This document shows, piece by piece, positions 1 through 10,043 of a DNA stretch of 36,840 nt. Each line of letters begins with the position of its first letter. Position 1 is the stretch's first letter. Under the pieces are notes generated by a model that did no database searches, was not told the origin of the DNA, and worked only from the letters and a program-made list of their open reading frames with translations. Made by a program: the position numbers and the translations under genes. Origin of the DNA: Candidatus Omnitrophota bacterium (GTDB lineage Bacteria; Ratteibacteria; UBA8468; B48-G9; DTJG01); the NCBI GenBank assembly GCA_023818375.1, contig JAMWCC010000011.1, forward strand, positions 1-36,840. The letters are read 5' to 3'.

Positions 1-868
1 TTCCAGTGTACTTTGGTGCACTGCCATGAGTTGGCTCAAAAATCGCAACGGTGTCTCCATAGTTGGCACCAGGTGAAAGTCCAAGCCCACCAACAAGTCC
101 AGCGCACAGATCAGAAAGAATATCTCCATAAAGGTTTGGACAGACAAGAACATCGTATTTATGCGGCTTCTGAACAAGTTGCATAGCCATATTGTCTACA
201 ATTCTATCTTCAAATTCAATATCAGGATACTGGCTTGCAATAACTCTTGCTGTTTCAAGAAATAGACCATCGGTAAACTTCATAATGTTAGCTTTATGAA
301 CAGCCGTTACTTTTTTTCTTCCGTTTTTTCTCGCATACTCAAATGCAAATTTTACGATTCTCTCTGTCCCAGAAACAGAGATTGGCTTTATGCTAATGCC
401 TGCGTCATCTTCTATTTTCTTCCCTGTTAGGCTATTGATTAGTCTGGCTAATTCAAGTGTTTCTTTTTTACCCTTTTCAAATTCAATCCCTGCATATAAA
501 TCTTCCATATTTTCTCTTACTACAACAAGATCGATTCCCTTATAGGTCGTTCTGGCTCCCTGATACACCTTAAATGGTCTAACACATGCATAAAGATTAA
601 AAATCTGTCTCAATGTAACATTAATACTTCTGTATCCGCTTCCGACAGGTGTGGTAATTGGGCCTTTTAAACAGATTTTATTTTTTTTGATTGATTCTAT
701 TGTTTGTTCCGGTAAAGGATTTCCATATTTTTCAATCGCTGGTAAGCCAGCCAAACATTCCTCCCAGTGTATTTTGACTCCAGTAGCTTCTATACATTTT
801 TTTGTAACTTCTGTTATTTCGGGACCTATACCATCACCTGGAATCAATGTTATTATATGTGTATTCAT
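1..868 (-). CDS. NAD-type isocitrate/isopropylmalate dehydrogenase, 3' end off window
   Basis: Beta-decarboxylating dehydrogenase; 289 codons are visible from the ATG at 868 and the frame is open to the window edge, so roughly the last 40-50 residues are missing. Seen: the N-terminal GDGIGPEI signature, then [55 protein letters not shown] and [11 protein letters not shown]. The S-x-N-x-x-LR signature is the substrate loop typical of isocitrate dehydrogenases, whereas leucine-pathway enzymes usually differ there, so NAD-dependent isocitrate dehydrogenase is favoured; isopropylmalate or homoisocitrate activity cannot be excluded. The start overlaps the stop of the upstream dehydratase subunit as ATGA, indicating translational coupling and a joint pathway step. 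Confidence 0.88.
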   Translation of the reverse strand, partial: MNTHIITLIPGDGIGPEITEVTKKCIEATGVKIHWEECLAGLPAIEKYGNPLPEQTIESIKKNKICLKGPITTPVGSGYRSINVTLRQIFNLYACVRPFKVYQGARTTYKGIDLVVVRENMEDLYAGIEFEKGKKETLELARLINSLTGKKIEDDAGISIKPISVSGTERIVKFAFEYARKNGRKKVTAVHKANIMKFTDGLFLETARVIASQYPDIEFEDRIVDNMAMQLVQKPHKYDVLVCPNLYGDILSDLCAGLVGGLGLSPGANYGDTVAIFEPTHGSAPKYTG

Positions 869-1362
869 AGTTTGAAGTCCTTGTATTTTTTTAAGTAATT
901 TATTATCCCACCCTCATTTATAATTTCTAATAGAAAGTCAGGTAGCGGGGTTATTTCAATTGTTTCGTTCTTTGTTTGATTAATGATTATGCCTTGTTTC
1001 AAATTGATTTTAATAAAGTCATCTTGAGAAATATTGTCTGTATTTGCTTCTATAAGAATCAATCCAACATTGATACCATTTCTGAAGAAAATTCTTGCAA
1101 AGCTTTTTGCAATTACTGCTCCTACATCTGCATACTTTAGTGCAAGGACAGCCTGTTCCCGTGAAGACCCACAACCAAAGTTACTGCCAGCTACTATAAT
1201 ATCACCTGGCTTAATTTTCTTTGAAAAATCTGGATCAATGTCTTCAAAAATATGGGAGGCAAGTTCCTTCATATCAAGGGTTTTGAATTTATACCTTCCA
1301 GAAATTATATAGTCGGTATTGATATCATCTCCGAATTTGTGCACCTTTCCCATAATTTCCAT
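865..1362 (-). CDS. leuD: LeuD-type aconitase-superfamily dehydratase small subunit
   Basis: Small (swivel-domain) subunit of a two-subunit 3-isopropylmalate dehydratase or aconitase-like enzyme, 165 aa. Seen: [16 protein letters not shown] near the N-terminus, then [20 protein letters not shown] and [17 protein letters not shown], all hallmarks of the family. The frame is open further upstream, but the ATG at 1362 has an AGGGG Shine-Dalgarno four bases before it, so I use this start. It ends in an ATGA overlap with the dehydrogenase gene. The large 4Fe-4S subunit is not in the window; it may lie past the left edge or elsewhere. With the isocitrate-type signature of the neighbour, the pair could make 2-oxoglutarate rather than leucine; the gene symbol is by family, not proven substrate. 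Confidence 0.85.
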   Translation of the reverse strand: MEIMGKVHKFGDDINTDYIISGRYKFKTLDMKELASHIFEDIDPDFSKKIKPGDIIVAGSNFGCGSSREQAVLALKYADVGAVIAKSFARIFFRNGINVGLILIEANTDNISQDDFIKINLKQGIIINQTKNETIEITPLPDFLLEIINEGGIINYLKKYKDFKL

Positions 1363-1441
1363 ATTTCCCCTTTTTTCTTGATGAATAATTTTAATATTAA
1401 ATTGAGTGAAGGTCAAAAAAGTCAAACCAATTGGCTACTCA

Positions 1442-2074
1442 TTATGCTCTTGCTACTGTTAGTATAATTACCTTACTCGCCCCGGCATTTTTAAGTGTCC
1501 GGGATACTTCATTTGCTGTTGCGCCGGTTGTATATACATCATCAATAACAAGAATTTTTTTGTCTTTGATCAAAAAATCACGCATTACTTTATAAACGTT
1601 TCTAACATTTTCCTTTCTTTCAACATTATTGAGATCTGTTTGAGATCTGTTGTTTTTTACTTTAACGAGGCAATCGTAGATAGCTGGCTTTCTTTGTAAT
1701 TTTCCCAGTAAATGGGCTATTAACCAGCTTTGGTTGAATGACCTGCGAAATTCTCTTAAAGGATGTAATGGTACAGGAATTATCAGGTCGAATTCAATTT
1801 CTCTATGTTGATTTAAAAAATCATTCATCCATTCAGCCAGTGGGCGGGAAATCCATTTTCTTTTACCATATTTAAGGTGTTGAAGAACATTTTTTACTGG
1901 TCCTTCGTACATAGCGAGTGAATAAATGTTTTCATCCTGGTTAGGTGCAGGTATTACCTGAATAATGCAACTACGGCAAAAACAATATTTTACCTTCACT
2001 TCATACCTGTTGCAGCCAGGGCAGTTTTCAGGAAAGATTAGGTCTATGATATCATGAATTAGTTGAATTTTCAT
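1442..2074 (-). CDS. comF: ComF-family phosphoribosyltransferase-like protein
   Basis: ComF/GntX family protein, 210 aa. Seen: an N-terminal zinc-ribbon pattern with CPGC near residue 20 and CFCRSC about 15 residues later; an IIPVPLHPLREFRRSFNQS segment typical of the family; and the PRPP-binding loop KKILVIDDVYTTGAT near residue 175. In naturally competent bacteria ComF helps DNA uptake, but in many others the role is undefined. It is the first gene of a minus-strand run toward leuD (79-base gap). Its ATG lies only 14 bases from the divergent lptF ATG and has no visible Shine-Dalgarno, so its promoter must lie inside lptF coding sequence or its true start differs. Confidence 0.85.
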   Translation of the reverse strand: MKIQLIHDIIDLIFPENCPGCNRYEVKVKYCFCRSCIIQVIPAPNQDENIYSLAMYEGPVKNVLQHLKYGKRKWISRPLAEWMNDFLNQHREIEFDLIIPVPLHPLREFRRSFNQSWLIAHLLGKLQRKPAIYDCLVKVKNNRSQTDLNNVERKENVRNVYKVMRDFLIKDKKILVIDDVYTTGATANEVSRTLKNAGASKVIILTVARA

Positions 2075-2088
2075 TTTTACGCAAAGTT

Positions 2089-3165
2089 ATGAAACGAGTG
2101 AAGAGTTATCTGTATTCTGAATTTGGTCACTTTTTCTTTATGGCTGTTCTTGTTTTTTCTTTTCTTTTTATGGTTCGTCCCTTTTTATGGCTCATGGATT
2201 TAATTATAAACCATTTTTTCACAACTATCACGGTTTTAAAATTTTTTATTCTATCGTTATTTGAGGTCTCTCCTGATATCGTGGCTCTTTCTTTTCTATC
2301 CGCTATATTGGGAACCATCGGAAGAATGAATATGGAAAACGAATACCGAATTTTTCTGATATCAGGTATTCCAGCAAAACAGATATTTAGACAATTTTTA
2401 TTGTTTGCCGGTATATTTGTAGTAATGGTATTTGTACTTAGTTTTTTTGTTGTGCCTTCAGCATCATACAGCAAAAAGTTGCTACTCACAAAAGCCCGTA
2501 TGGATGAACCAATAAAGATATTTAGAAGTAGAAAACTAATAAAAGAGTTCCCTGGAATAACTATTTATGTTGATAGAATTGATAGAACGAACCTCGACAA
2601 TATCTCAATTGTTTTCAGAGAGGGTTCAAAACGTGTTTGCAGAATTCAGGCAAAAACAGGAAAAATTGCTTTTGACAGTAAAGGTTGTGTATATCTGTTG
2701 TTAAAAAATGGTCGAATTGAAACCTACTCGATAAAAGATGGACTTATTTATAGAGTGATGTTTGATGTTTACTATTTTTCATTACCATACCAAACAACAG
2801 TAACTTTTCCACCGCTTAGAAGATTAAAAGAAATGACACTTCCACTATTAATTGAAAAATTGTATTATGTAAGAGGAAATGAGTCCAGAGAAATAATTCT
2901 TCTGTTTGTTAAAAAAATTTTTTTTACTCTTCTTCCTTTTTTCTATTTGTTTTTTGGATTCTATGCAGGTATTGGAATAAAAGTTACTGGTTATTTCCAA
3001 GTAGTTGGTACAGGACTGACACTGGGTCTTCTATCATATTTTATTATCCTTTTAGGGGAGGCGATTGCCTACAAAAGCGGTAATGTTTTTTCTTTTTTAA
3101 TTGCTCCGACAATTTTTGTTATTTCGACTTTTTTGTTTAAAAGGAACTTTTCCAATGTTACTTAG
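2089..3165 (+). CDS. lptF: LPS export ABC transporter permease LptF
   Basis: YjgP/YjgQ-family permease, 358 aa. LptF and LptG form the inner-membrane dimer that, with the LptB ATPase, extracts lipopolysaccharide and drives it along the Lpt bridge. Seen: two N-terminal hydrophobic helices (residues about 13-75), a third near 100-125, a periplasmic beta-rich region (about 130-255), then three C-terminal hydrophobic segments, the standard order for the family. It overlaps the next gene, a second YjgP/YjgQ protein, by 11 bases, which supports the LptF/LptG pair. Which of the two is F or G rests on order only. The ATG at 2089 lacks a clear Shine-Dalgarno; a GTG at 2098 is an alternative. First gene of a seven-gene plus-strand run. 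Confidence 0.88.
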   Translation: MKRVKSYLYSEFGHFFFMAVLVFSFLFMVRPFLWLMDLIINHFFTTITVLKFFILSLFEVSPDIVALSFLSAILGTIGRMNMENEYRIFLISGIPAKQIFRQFLLFAGIFVVMVFVLSFFVVPSASYSKKLLLTKARMDEPIKIFRSRKLIKEFPGITIYVDRIDRTNLDNISIVFREGSKRVCRIQAKTGKIAFDSKGCVYLLLKNGRIETYSIKDGLIYRVMFDVYYFSLPYQTTVTFPPLRRLKEMTLPLLIEKLYYVRGNESREIILLFVKKIFFTLLPFFYLFFGFYAGIGIKVTGYFQVVGTGLTLGLLSYFIILLGEAIAYKSGNVFSFLIAPTIFVISTFLFKRNFSNVT

Positions 3166-4171
3166 GGATAAATATATTTTTGCAAATATCTTTTTATTCT
3201 TTTCCGTTATATTGATGGCTATATCTGTTTTCCTTTTGTTAATCGAAGCCTTATGGGGATTTATAGACGCAAAAAATACTGGAGTGTTTAATTTTAAATA
3301 TTGGTTGATAAATTTCTACGACAGTTTTCAAATCTTATTTCCTTTTATCACATTTCTCAGTGGACTTTTCGTTTATTCGGAGATGCAGAAGTTCCAGGAG
3401 ATTTCCGTCTTTGAAGTAAAAGGGATTTCTGAACTTCAGATTTTCAGAACCTTTTTTTACTTCGGTCTGTTTTGTTCCTTTTTATCTTTCATTTTGGGCT
3501 GTTTTGTGCCATACCCTTATGAAAAAAAAGAGAAAAACAAAACTCATTATTCTGTAGATTTCACAACACCTAAAATTTTTCTATGGATTGAAAACTACAA
3601 CAATGGTATTGGAGAAAATGTCATATTTAAAATGAATAACAATGAAACTTTGTTTACCTGTTATGCAAATAAGGCTGAATTTTCAAAAAACATGATAGTT
3701 TTTTATAATGGTTTCATGACAGATGAAAGTGATGAGAGAAGAAATTTCAATTCGTTTGTTTTAAATGTAAACTTTAATCCACTGCACATTTTAGAATATT
3801 TAACACTTCCTCTTGACCGGCAGTCTTTTTTTAATTTATATCCGATTTTGAAGAGTATGGCACAATTGGATATCAAGGCAAAAGATGATTGGATATCACT
3901 GTTTTCAAAGATTTCTTATCCTTTATTAAATTTCTTCATAATGATTCTTCTTATTCCGTTTTTTTCTTGGAAAAAATTTCTTTCTAGGCCGAAGGTTTTC
4001 ATTATCGCTTTTATATTTGCGTTGTTAACTTACTCTTTATACACTGCAGGCCTTTCCCTTGGAAAGGCAGAAATTATTCCTTGGCAAATATCTCCGTGGC
4101 TGTCGCATATTGTTTTGAGCATTGTTTTCGCAAGAAAACTTATTTGGCATACTGAGATAAAAGGTGTATAA
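3155..4171 (+). CDS. lptG: LPS export ABC transporter permease LptG
   Basis: Second YjgP/YjgQ-family permease, 338 aa, partner of LptF in lipopolysaccharide transport. Seen: N-terminal LLRDKYIFANIFLFFS followed by a long hydrophobic helix, two more helices around residues 55-125, a soluble periplasmic stretch (about 130-240) and three C-terminal hydrophobic segments. The frame is open upstream, but the ATG at 3155 has AAGGAA eight bases before it and gives the usual N-terminus, so it is preferred. The 11-base overlap with lptF implies coupled translation and 1:1 production. glyS begins 32 bases after the stop. Confidence 0.87.
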   Translation: MLLRDKYIFANIFLFFSVILMAISVFLLLIEALWGFIDAKNTGVFNFKYWLINFYDSFQILFPFITFLSGLFVYSEMQKFQEISVFEVKGISELQIFRTFFYFGLFCSFLSFILGCFVPYPYEKKEKNKTHYSVDFTTPKIFLWIENYNNGIGENVIFKMNNNETLFTCYANKAEFSKNMIVFYNGFMTDESDERRNFNSFVLNVNFNPLHILEYLTLPLDRQSFFNLYPILKSMAQLDIKAKDDWISLFSKISYPLLNFFIMILLIPFFSWKKFLSRPKVFIIAFIFALLTYSLYTAGLSLGKAEIIPWQISPWLSHIVLSIVFARKLIWHTEIKGV

Positions 4172-4203
4172 TTTAGTTCAACTGAACTAATCAGGAATAC
4201 TTC

Positions 4204-6300
4204 ATGAAAACAAAAAATCTTTTGATTGAAATTGGTTGTGAAGAATTACCAGCTTGGGCTGGAGAACATTTTATATCAAAATTCAAGCCTTTATTTGCTG
4301 AGCAGCTTGTTGCAAGAAATCTTCACGCTGATGAAATAAGATTTTTTTGCACACCACGGAGGCTTTTAATATTTGTCAAAGATTTAGCTGATCAGATACC
4401 TCCTGAGGAAAAAGAAATAACAGGCCCAAGGTACGAGCAAGCTTTCGATGAAAACGGAAAACCAACTTCTGTGGCACATGGCTTTGCTCGAGCTCATAAT
4501 GTTTCTGTTTCCTCTTTAAAAATTAAGGAAGTTGCTGGAAAAAAAGTTGTCTGTGTGATAAAAAAGACCCCTGCTGTTTTGACAGTAGATGTCATTTCGC
4601 AAGTTATTCCGTTTATTTTGAGAAAGATTGATATTCCAAGAGGTATGAGGTGGAATGAATCCAAGGATGTTTTTTATAGGCCAATCCGTTGGATATTAGC
4701 AATATTTGGCGATAAAAAAATAGACATTGAATTTGCGGGAATTAAAAGCTCCAACCATACTTTCGGCCACAGGCTTTTATGTCCTAAAAAAATTTCCATA
4801 TCAAATTGGAAAGACTATTTTGATAAGGTACAAAAGTCATTCGTTATCGTTGATAATGAATTAAGAGAAATGCTTATCACTAATCTGATGGAGAAATTGC
4901 TCAAAAGAAATGAAACATTTGATCATTCTATAGTTAGCGACCTTTCTAACCTTGTCGAGTATCCGTGCGTTATAAGATGCAAATTTCCCGAGACTGAATG
5001 TAATCTTCCTGAAGAAGTTCTAAATGTCTTGGTAAAAAAGGCAAAAGGTGTTCCAATTTTTTCAGATGGTAGTTTCAGGGGAGAATTTTTTATTGTAACT
5101 GATGGAAATGCAGGTGAGGATGTCCGCACAAACTACGAAAACTTAATCAAAACAAGAATTATGGATGCACAATTTTTTTATAATGTTGATATCTCCATTC
5201 CTTTTGAACTTATGGGAAAAAAACTTGATAAAATAATTTTTCATCAAAGATGGGGTTCCGTAGCTGGTCGTGTTGAGAGATTAAAACAGATTTCAATTAA
5301 GGTTTCTGACGTATTTGAACTTACTCCAGAAGATAAAAACATTTTTTTCAGGGCTACATCATTATGCAAAAATGATCTTGCTTCTGAAATGGTTAGAGAA
5401 TTCCCTGAATTACATGGAGTCATAGGAGCAATTTATGCAGAAATTTTTGGGGAAGATGCACAAGTTTGTAAAATTATTTCTCAGTACAAAAGACCTGCTT
5501 ATCCAGGGGATTTGTTGCCAGATAATAAATACGCCAGTATCCTCGGCATTATGGATCGCCTTGATTTTATCATCGCCTTCATCGCGGCGGGAACAGATGT
5601 TTCTGGTTCAGAAGATCCCTATGGTTTAAAGAGGACTGCCAATGGTTTATTTGCTCTTATTGAAAGTCTTGGAATAGAACTCGACTATAGCATTATTGTG
5701 GATATGGTTTTAGATTCTTATCAAAAAATTGAAGATGTAAGAAATAAGAAAAACAGTATCGTTGAGTTTTTGTTACAGAGGTTTGAAGCATTACTTGAAT
5801 CTGATAATTATCCGAAGGGATTTAGGGTAGGAGTGATTCGCATTGATGGAATGAATTTTGTCAGGGTTAAGAGAAAATTAGAAGCAATCAGAAATTTTAT
5901 CAAGGATATGAAGGATGCAGATGTGATTTTTATACCCGTAAGTCGCGTCGCAAATATTTTAAAACAGGCGACTGAAAAAGGAATACAGATCTGTGCTGAA
6001 TTTGATGAAAACTTGCTTGAAAATGAAGCAGAAATAAAACTGGCTGAGTTATACATGGAGTTTTCAAGAAGGTCTAACGAGCTACTGGAGAAGAAAGATT
6101 ATCAAGAATTTTTAAAGCTTTTATCAGAGATAAAACAACCGATAGATAGATTTTTTGATAATGTACTGGTTATGTGTCCTCAGGAACGTCTCAGGAATAA
6201 TCGCCTTTCATTGCTTAAAAAATTTAATGAAATTTTTATGAAATTTGCGGATTTTTCGTATGTAAGGGAGGAAGATATCAAAAATGTTAGAAAAGTCTGA
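4204..6300 (+). CDS. glyS: glycyl-tRNA synthetase beta subunit
   Basis: Beta subunit of the bacterial tetrameric glycyl-tRNA synthetase, 698 aa, close to the usual ~690. It contributes tRNA binding to the alpha2beta2 enzyme that charges tRNA-Gly. Seen: N-terminal [13 protein letters not shown], the [15 protein letters not shown] stretch, IPRGMRWNE with [19 protein letters not shown], then [18 protein letters not shown] and [16 protein letters not shown] in the second half, all recognisable family signatures. AGGA lies eight bases upstream of the ATG. The catalytic alpha subunit gene glyQ, normally directly upstream, is absent here; its place is taken by lptFG. The 3' end overlaps glyA by 17 bases. 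Confidence 0.96.
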   Translation: MKTKNLLIEIGCEELPAWAGEHFISKFKPLFAEQLVARNLHADEIRFFCTPRRLLIFVKDLADQIPPEEKEITGPRYEQAFDENGKPTSVAHGFARAHNVSVSSLKIKEVAGKKVVCVIKKTPAVLTVDVISQVIPFILRKIDIPRGMRWNESKDVFYRPIRWILAIFGDKKIDIEFAGIKSSNHTFGHRLLCPKKISISNWKDYFDKVQKSFVIVDNELREMLITNLMEKLLKRNETFDHSIVSDLSNLVEYPCVIRCKFPETECNLPEEVLNVLVKKAKGVPIFSDGSFRGEFFIVTDGNAGEDVRTNYENLIKTRIMDAQFFYNVDISIPFELMGKKLDKIIFHQRWGSVAGRVERLKQISIKVSDVFELTPEDKNIFFRATSLCKNDLASEMVREFPELHGVIGAIYAEIFGEDAQVCKIISQYKRPAYPGDLLPDNKYASILGIMDRLDFIIAFIAAGTDVSGSEDPYGLKRTANGLFALIESLGIELDYSIIVDMVLDSYQKIEDVRNKKNSIVEFLLQRFEALLESDNYPKGFRVGVIRIDGMNFVRVKRKLEAIRNFIKDMKDADVIFIPVSRVANILKQATEKGIQICAEFDENLLENEAEIKLAELYMEFSRRSNELLEKKDYQEFLKLLSEIKQPIDRFFDNVLVMCPQERLRNNRLSLLKKFNEIFMKFADFSYVREEDIKNVRKV

Positions 6301-7516
6301 TTCAATTATCGCCAGATTAATCAAAGAAGAAATAAAAAGAGAAAGGGAAACAATTAACCTTATTGCATCTGAAAATTATGTCAGCAAAAACGTTCTCTCT
6401 GCAGTTGGATCAATTTTGACCAACAAATATGCAGAAGGTTATCCTGGCAGAAGGTATTACGATGGATGTGAAAATATTGATGAAATTGAATCTGTGGCAA
6501 TAAGAAGAGCATTGAGACTTTTTAAAGCTGAACATGCAAATGTTCAACCACATGCAGGAAGCCAAGCGAATATGGCTGTGTATCTATCAGTATTGAAACC
6601 GGGAGATGTTATCCTTGGTATGGATCTTGCCTCTGGTGGACATCTTACCCATGGTACAAAAATAAATTTTTCCGGAACCATATTTAAACCATTTTATTAC
6701 GGAGTTAATAGAGAAACCGAACAGCTCGATTATGACGAGATTTTTGAAATTGCGCAAAGGACTAAGCCGCGTATGATTATATGTGGAGCAAGCGCTTATC
6801 CAAGGTTGATTGATTTCAAAAGGTTTTATGAAATGGCTAAAAATGTGGGTGCTTATCTTTGTGCTGATATAGCGCATATAGCTGGACTTATTGTCGCTGG
6901 TTTACACCCGTCACCTGTGGCGTATGCGGAATTCGTTACGGGAACGACCCATAAAACCTTACGTGGTCCACGAGGTGGATTTATCTTGTGCAAAAGAGAA
7001 TTTGCGCAGCTTATAGACAAGGCGGTATTTCCCGGAATTCAAGGTGGACCTTTAATGCATGTAATTGCGGGCAAGGCAGTTGCTTTTAAGGAGGCAATGG
7101 GAAGGAAATTTAGGTTGTATCAGAAAAATGTTGTGAGCAACTGTTCATTTATGGCAAAAGGTTTTGTTGAAATGGGATACAGATTAGTTTCTGGTGGGAC
7201 GGATAATCATCTGTTGCTATTAGATTTGAGAAATAAAAAAATAACAGGGGATGTCGCTCAAAAAGTTTTGGGAAGTGTCGGTATTACAGTAAATAAGAAT
7301 GTTATTCCCTTTGATCCTCTGCCACCGAATATAGCAAGCGGTATAAGAATTGGAACAGCGGCTATCACAACCAGGGGCATGGGTAAGACTGAAATAAAAA
7401 AAATTCTTGAGTTTATTGATGAGGCACTTAGCGCAAGTGACAAAATTAGTGAGCTAAGACATATTAAAAAAAGGGTTAAAAGGTTTGCTTCGCAATTTCC
7501 TATCTATGCAGAGTAA
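6284..7516 (+). CDS. glyA: serine hydroxymethyltransferase
   Basis: PLP-dependent enzyme, 410 aa, that interconverts serine and glycine while charging tetrahydrofolate with a one-carbon unit. Seen: [10 protein letters not shown] and [17 protein letters not shown] near the N-terminus, [19 protein letters not shown], the PLP-lysine motif [15 protein letters not shown] near residue 220-235, and [14 protein letters not shown] near the C-terminus. Full length. The start overlaps glyS by 17 bases and a GGGAGG Shine-Dalgarno lies about 12 bases upstream inside glyS. Placement after the glycyl-tRNA synthetase subunit groups glycine supply with glycine use, and the following deaminase links it to thymidylate precursors. 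Confidence 0.97.
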   Translation: MLEKSDSIIARLIKEEIKRERETINLIASENYVSKNVLSAVGSILTNKYAEGYPGRRYYDGCENIDEIESVAIRRALRLFKAEHANVQPHAGSQANMAVYLSVLKPGDVILGMDLASGGHLTHGTKINFSGTIFKPFYYGVNRETEQLDYDEIFEIAQRTKPRMIICGASAYPRLIDFKRFYEMAKNVGAYLCADIAHIAGLIVAGLHPSPVAYAEFVTGTTHKTLRGPRGGFILCKREFAQLIDKAVFPGIQGGPLMHVIAGKAVAFKEAMGRKFRLYQKNVVSNCSFMAKGFVEMGYRLVSGGTDNHLLLLDLRNKKITGDVAQKVLGSVGITVNKNVIPFDPLPPNIASGIRIGTAAITTRGMGKTEIKKILEFIDEALSASDKISELRHIKKRVKRFASQFPIYAE

Positions 7517-8000
7517 AAATAAAACTAAAAAAAATGTAAGACCTGATTGGGATAATTATTTTATTGAAATTGCAATCCTTGTTAGTAAGAGATCGACGTG
7601 CATGAGAAGGAAGGTTGGAGCAGTTCTCGTAAAGGATAAGAGAATACTTGCTACCGGCTATAATGGCGCACCTTCTGGGATTCAGCATTGCGAAATAACG
7701 GGTTGTTTAAGAGAAAAGCTTAGAGTGCCATCGGGAGAAAGACATGAACTGTGTCGTGGGCTTCATGCTGAGCAAAACGCAATTATTCAATCAGCCTACC
7801 ATGGTGTTTCTATTAAAGGAAGTACCCTTTACATAACCTGCCATCCATGCTCTGTTTGTGCGAAAATGATCATAAATGCTGGTATAAAAGAAGTTATTAT
7901 TTCCGAAGGTTATCCTGATGTTCTTGCAGAGGAAATGCTTAAAGAAGCAGGAGTTTCTGTAAGACTTATGGAAAAAGTACCGAAACGCAAGGTACCATAG
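7506..8000 (+). CDS. dCMP/cytidine deaminase-family protein (ComEB-like)
   Basis: Zinc-dependent deoxycytidylate deaminase family member, 164 aa from the ATG at 7506. It would convert dCMP to dUMP, the substrate of thymidylate synthase. Seen: [13 protein letters not shown] at the N-terminus, [17 protein letters not shown], the zinc/catalytic motif LHAEQNAI with the proton-shuttling glutamate, and [13 protein letters not shown] with the two zinc cysteines. The start overlaps glyA by 11 bases; there is no good Shine-Dalgarno, so a TTG at 7485 is an alternative and translational coupling to glyA is likely. Serine hydroxymethyltransferase upstream supplies methylene-THF for the same thymidylate step, which fits the neighbourhood. 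Confidence 0.92.
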   Translation: MQSKNKTKKNVRPDWDNYFIEIAILVSKRSTCMRRKVGAVLVKDKRILATGYNGAPSGIQHCEITGCLREKLRVPSGERHELCRGLHAEQNAIIQSAYHGVSIKGSTLYITCHPCSVCAKMIINAGIKEVIISEGYPDVLAEEMLKEAGVSVRLMEKVPKRKVP

Positions 8001-8015
8001 AAACAGGAGTAACAA

Positions 8016-8273
8016 ATGGAAAAAAAAGTTTATCTTTTTGGAAAGCAAGGTTGTGGACTATGTCAAGGGTGGAAGAAAAAGCTTGAGAATTTCAATATAA
8101 ATTTTCAGTACCTTGACATTGAGAATCCCGATAATTTAGCAGAATTTACATTGATGGGACTCACAAAGGTTCCAGCCCTTGTCATTGGGGAAATAAAGTT
8201 TGAAGGCGTTAGACCTTCTGATATCACAATAGAAGAGATAAAGAAAATGATTGAAGGAAAAAATGAATCCTAA
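8016..8273 (+). CDS. glutaredoxin-like thiol protein
   Basis: Small thioredoxin-fold protein, 85 aa. Seen: a beta strand KVYLFGKQ followed by the redox motif CGLC, a helix, FQYLDIENP, and the cis-proline stretch TKVPALVIG, with a short C-terminal helix. This is the glutaredoxin/NrdH-like architecture; the CGLC active site is atypical compared with the CPYC of classical glutaredoxins. AGGAG lies six bases before the ATG. The last 11 bases overlap recJ. A role in thiol-disulfide exchange is likely, but the substrate cannot be read from sequence; the nucleotide-metabolism neighbour suggests, weakly, a link to deoxynucleotide production. Confidence 0.8.
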   Translation: MEKKVYLFGKQGCGLCQGWKKKLENFNINFQYLDIENPDNLAEFTLMGLTKVPALVIGEIKFEGVRPSDITIEEIKKMIEGKNES

Positions 8274-9864
8274 GTCTGTTTCTCCTATTTTTTATGAAAT
8301 ACTCAGGAAAAGAGGTATAAAAACAACATACGACATTGAAAGATTTCTCAATCCAAGTGTAAAGGACCTGAGAGATCCTTTTTCTATTGTGCAGATGTAT
8401 GAAGCATGCAAGATTATTGAACAACTAATATACAAAAAAGGAAAAGCTTTTATCTATGCCGATGGTGATGTGGATGGTATTACTGGTGCTGCTATGCTGG
8501 TAAATCTTTTCAAACATGTTGGCGTTAGTTTTGATGTAAGAGTAACACATAGGTTGGAAGACTATGAGATTGAGCCTTCTTTTGTTGACAAATTAAAACA
8601 ATTTGGATACGAGATTCTTATTACGATAGATACAGGAACATCCTCCCGTGGGTTGATTGAATATTGTGAAGAAAATAATTTTCCGTTAATCATTATTGAT
8701 CATCACAGGGGGGATATAGAAGATGATTTTAATTATGTAACTATTCTGAATCCTTCCCTTAATAGAGAAGATAAAGATATGGACTTTCTTACTGCATCGG
8801 GTCTTGTTTTTAAACTTGTTCAATCCCTTAGGTCGACCATGCCAATCTTCGATGAAGACGAATTTTTGCGTTATATAGAACTTGCTGCAATAGGTACTCT
8901 TGGCGATTATGGCTTGTTAATTGATGAGAATCGCCTGATTGTGAAAATAGGTCTTAATTATTTGGAGAGTACTCGAATTTTTGGTTTAGAGGTACTAAGG
9001 AAATATTTTTATATTCCAAGAAAGTCAGGTGACATAGAACCAATTACTCGCTATCTTAACCCAAAGTTGAATACACCAGGAAGATTTGGAAAACCAGAGC
9101 TTGCTTTTAAGATTTTGACAGCAAATAAAGATGATGAGCTTTTCCCCATTTTTCAGGAAATAGAGAGAATGGAAAAGGAGAAACAAAATATATTTAGAAA
9201 GTTAAATAATGCGATTTCAAAAGCTAACATGAATGAACCTATTTTTGCTATTTTTGAGGGAATACCCTGTTCTTTTTCTGGACCGGTTGCAGCTCGTTTA
9301 AGTGAAAGAGTCCATGCTCCTGCGATGGTTGGGATACGTAAGGGTGAGATAATTCAAGGGTCTGCTCGTGGATATGACAACACTGACCTTTATGAATTTT
9401 TTCGGAATCACAGGTATCTTTTTTTATCTTTTGGCGGACATAAAAATGCAGTGGGTTTTAAATTGAACAGTTGCTTGATAAAAGAACTTCAATCTGTGTG
9501 GAAGGAGATAAAGGTTAACTCCTGTAAAAAAGAGGCGTCTTCAAATGATCCAATTAAAGTTGATTTTGATACATTGACTGTACCATTCATTGAAGCGCTT
9601 GAATTATTAAAACCATACGGACCCGGTAACCCGCGAGTTCTATTTACTACTTCGAATGTACAATGCTTAAAGATTACGAGATACCAACAGGATAAGATTG
9701 TGGCTTGGGTTAAACAGAATGACAAAATTTTTGAGGCACATTTTCCTAAAAACTTTAAGATGCCTTCTCGTCTATTCTCAATAACATTTACGCCGCTTGC
9801 CAAAAAATCGAATGGATTTTATGTCATCTGGCTTGATGTGAAGGACTGTTCCGAAATTCTTTGA
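8263..9864 (+). CDS. recJ: RecJ-like DHH-family single-strand exonuclease
   Basis: DHH/DHHA1-family phosphoesterase, 533 aa, of the RecJ type that degrades single-stranded DNA 5' to 3' in recombination and mismatch repair. Seen: [15 protein letters not shown] (metal-binding aspartates, near residue 75), [11 protein letters not shown], the name-giving IIIDHHRGD near residue 150, an aspartate-containing [10 protein letters not shown] segment, and [13 protein letters not shown] (GGH motif of DHHA1) near residue 395, followed by a C-terminal OB-like region. It is slightly shorter than typical RecJ. The ATG at 8263 has AAGGA four bases before it; a TTG 12 bases upstream is less likely. The 3' end overlaps the convergent rpmB by 46 bases. 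Confidence 0.88.
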   Translation: MNPKSVSPIFYEILRKRGIKTTYDIERFLNPSVKDLRDPFSIVQMYEACKIIEQLIYKKGKAFIYADGDVDGITGAAMLVNLFKHVGVSFDVRVTHRLEDYEIEPSFVDKLKQFGYEILITIDTGTSSRGLIEYCEENNFPLIIIDHHRGDIEDDFNYVTILNPSLNREDKDMDFLTASGLVFKLVQSLRSTMPIFDEDEFLRYIELAAIGTLGDYGLLIDENRLIVKIGLNYLESTRIFGLEVLRKYFYIPRKSGDIEPITRYLNPKLNTPGRFGKPELAFKILTANKDDELFPIFQEIERMEKEKQNIFRKLNNAISKANMNEPIFAIFEGIPCSFSGPVAARLSERVHAPAMVGIRKGEIIQGSARGYDNTDLYEFFRNHRYLFLSFGGHKNAVGFKLNSCLIKELQSVWKEIKVNSCKKEASSNDPIKVDFDTLTVPFIEALELLKPYGPGNPRVLFTTSNVQCLKITRYQQDKIVAWVKQNDKIFEAHFPKNFKMPSRLFSITFTPLAKKSNGFYVIWLDVKDCSEIL

Positions 9865-10043
9865 GGCCTTTTAACCTTGCCAGATTTGAGGCATTGGGTG
9901 CATATAGCTAATTTACTTATCTTGCCCTGATATTCTACAAGAAGCTTTTGAACATTTGGTTTCCACGTTCTTCTGGTCTTCACATTTGAATGACTAACAT
10001 TATTCCCTGTTTTTGGACCTTTTCCACATATTTTGCATTTCAT
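9819..10043 (-). CDS. rpmB: 50S ribosomal protein L28
   Basis: Ribosomal protein bL28, 74 aa. Seen: [19 protein letters not shown] followed by [16 protein letters not shown], the diagnostic L28 pattern, then [14 protein letters not shown]. The CxxC pairs (KICG lacks one, but C-x2-C occurs in CKIC and CTQC) suggest a zinc-binding C-plus version. A strong Shine-Dalgarno (AAGGAGC) precedes the ATG and lies inside the last codons of the upstream polymerase gene, which rpmB overlaps by 44 bases in another frame. The C-terminal 13 residues lie over the end of the opposite-strand recJ. An essential-type ribosomal gene as the last member of a surface-glycan operon is unusual. Confidence 0.93.
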   Translation of the reverse strand: MKCKICGKGPKTGNNVSHSNVKTRRTWKPNVQKLLVEYQGKISKLAICTQCLKSGKVKRPQRISEQSFTSSQMT

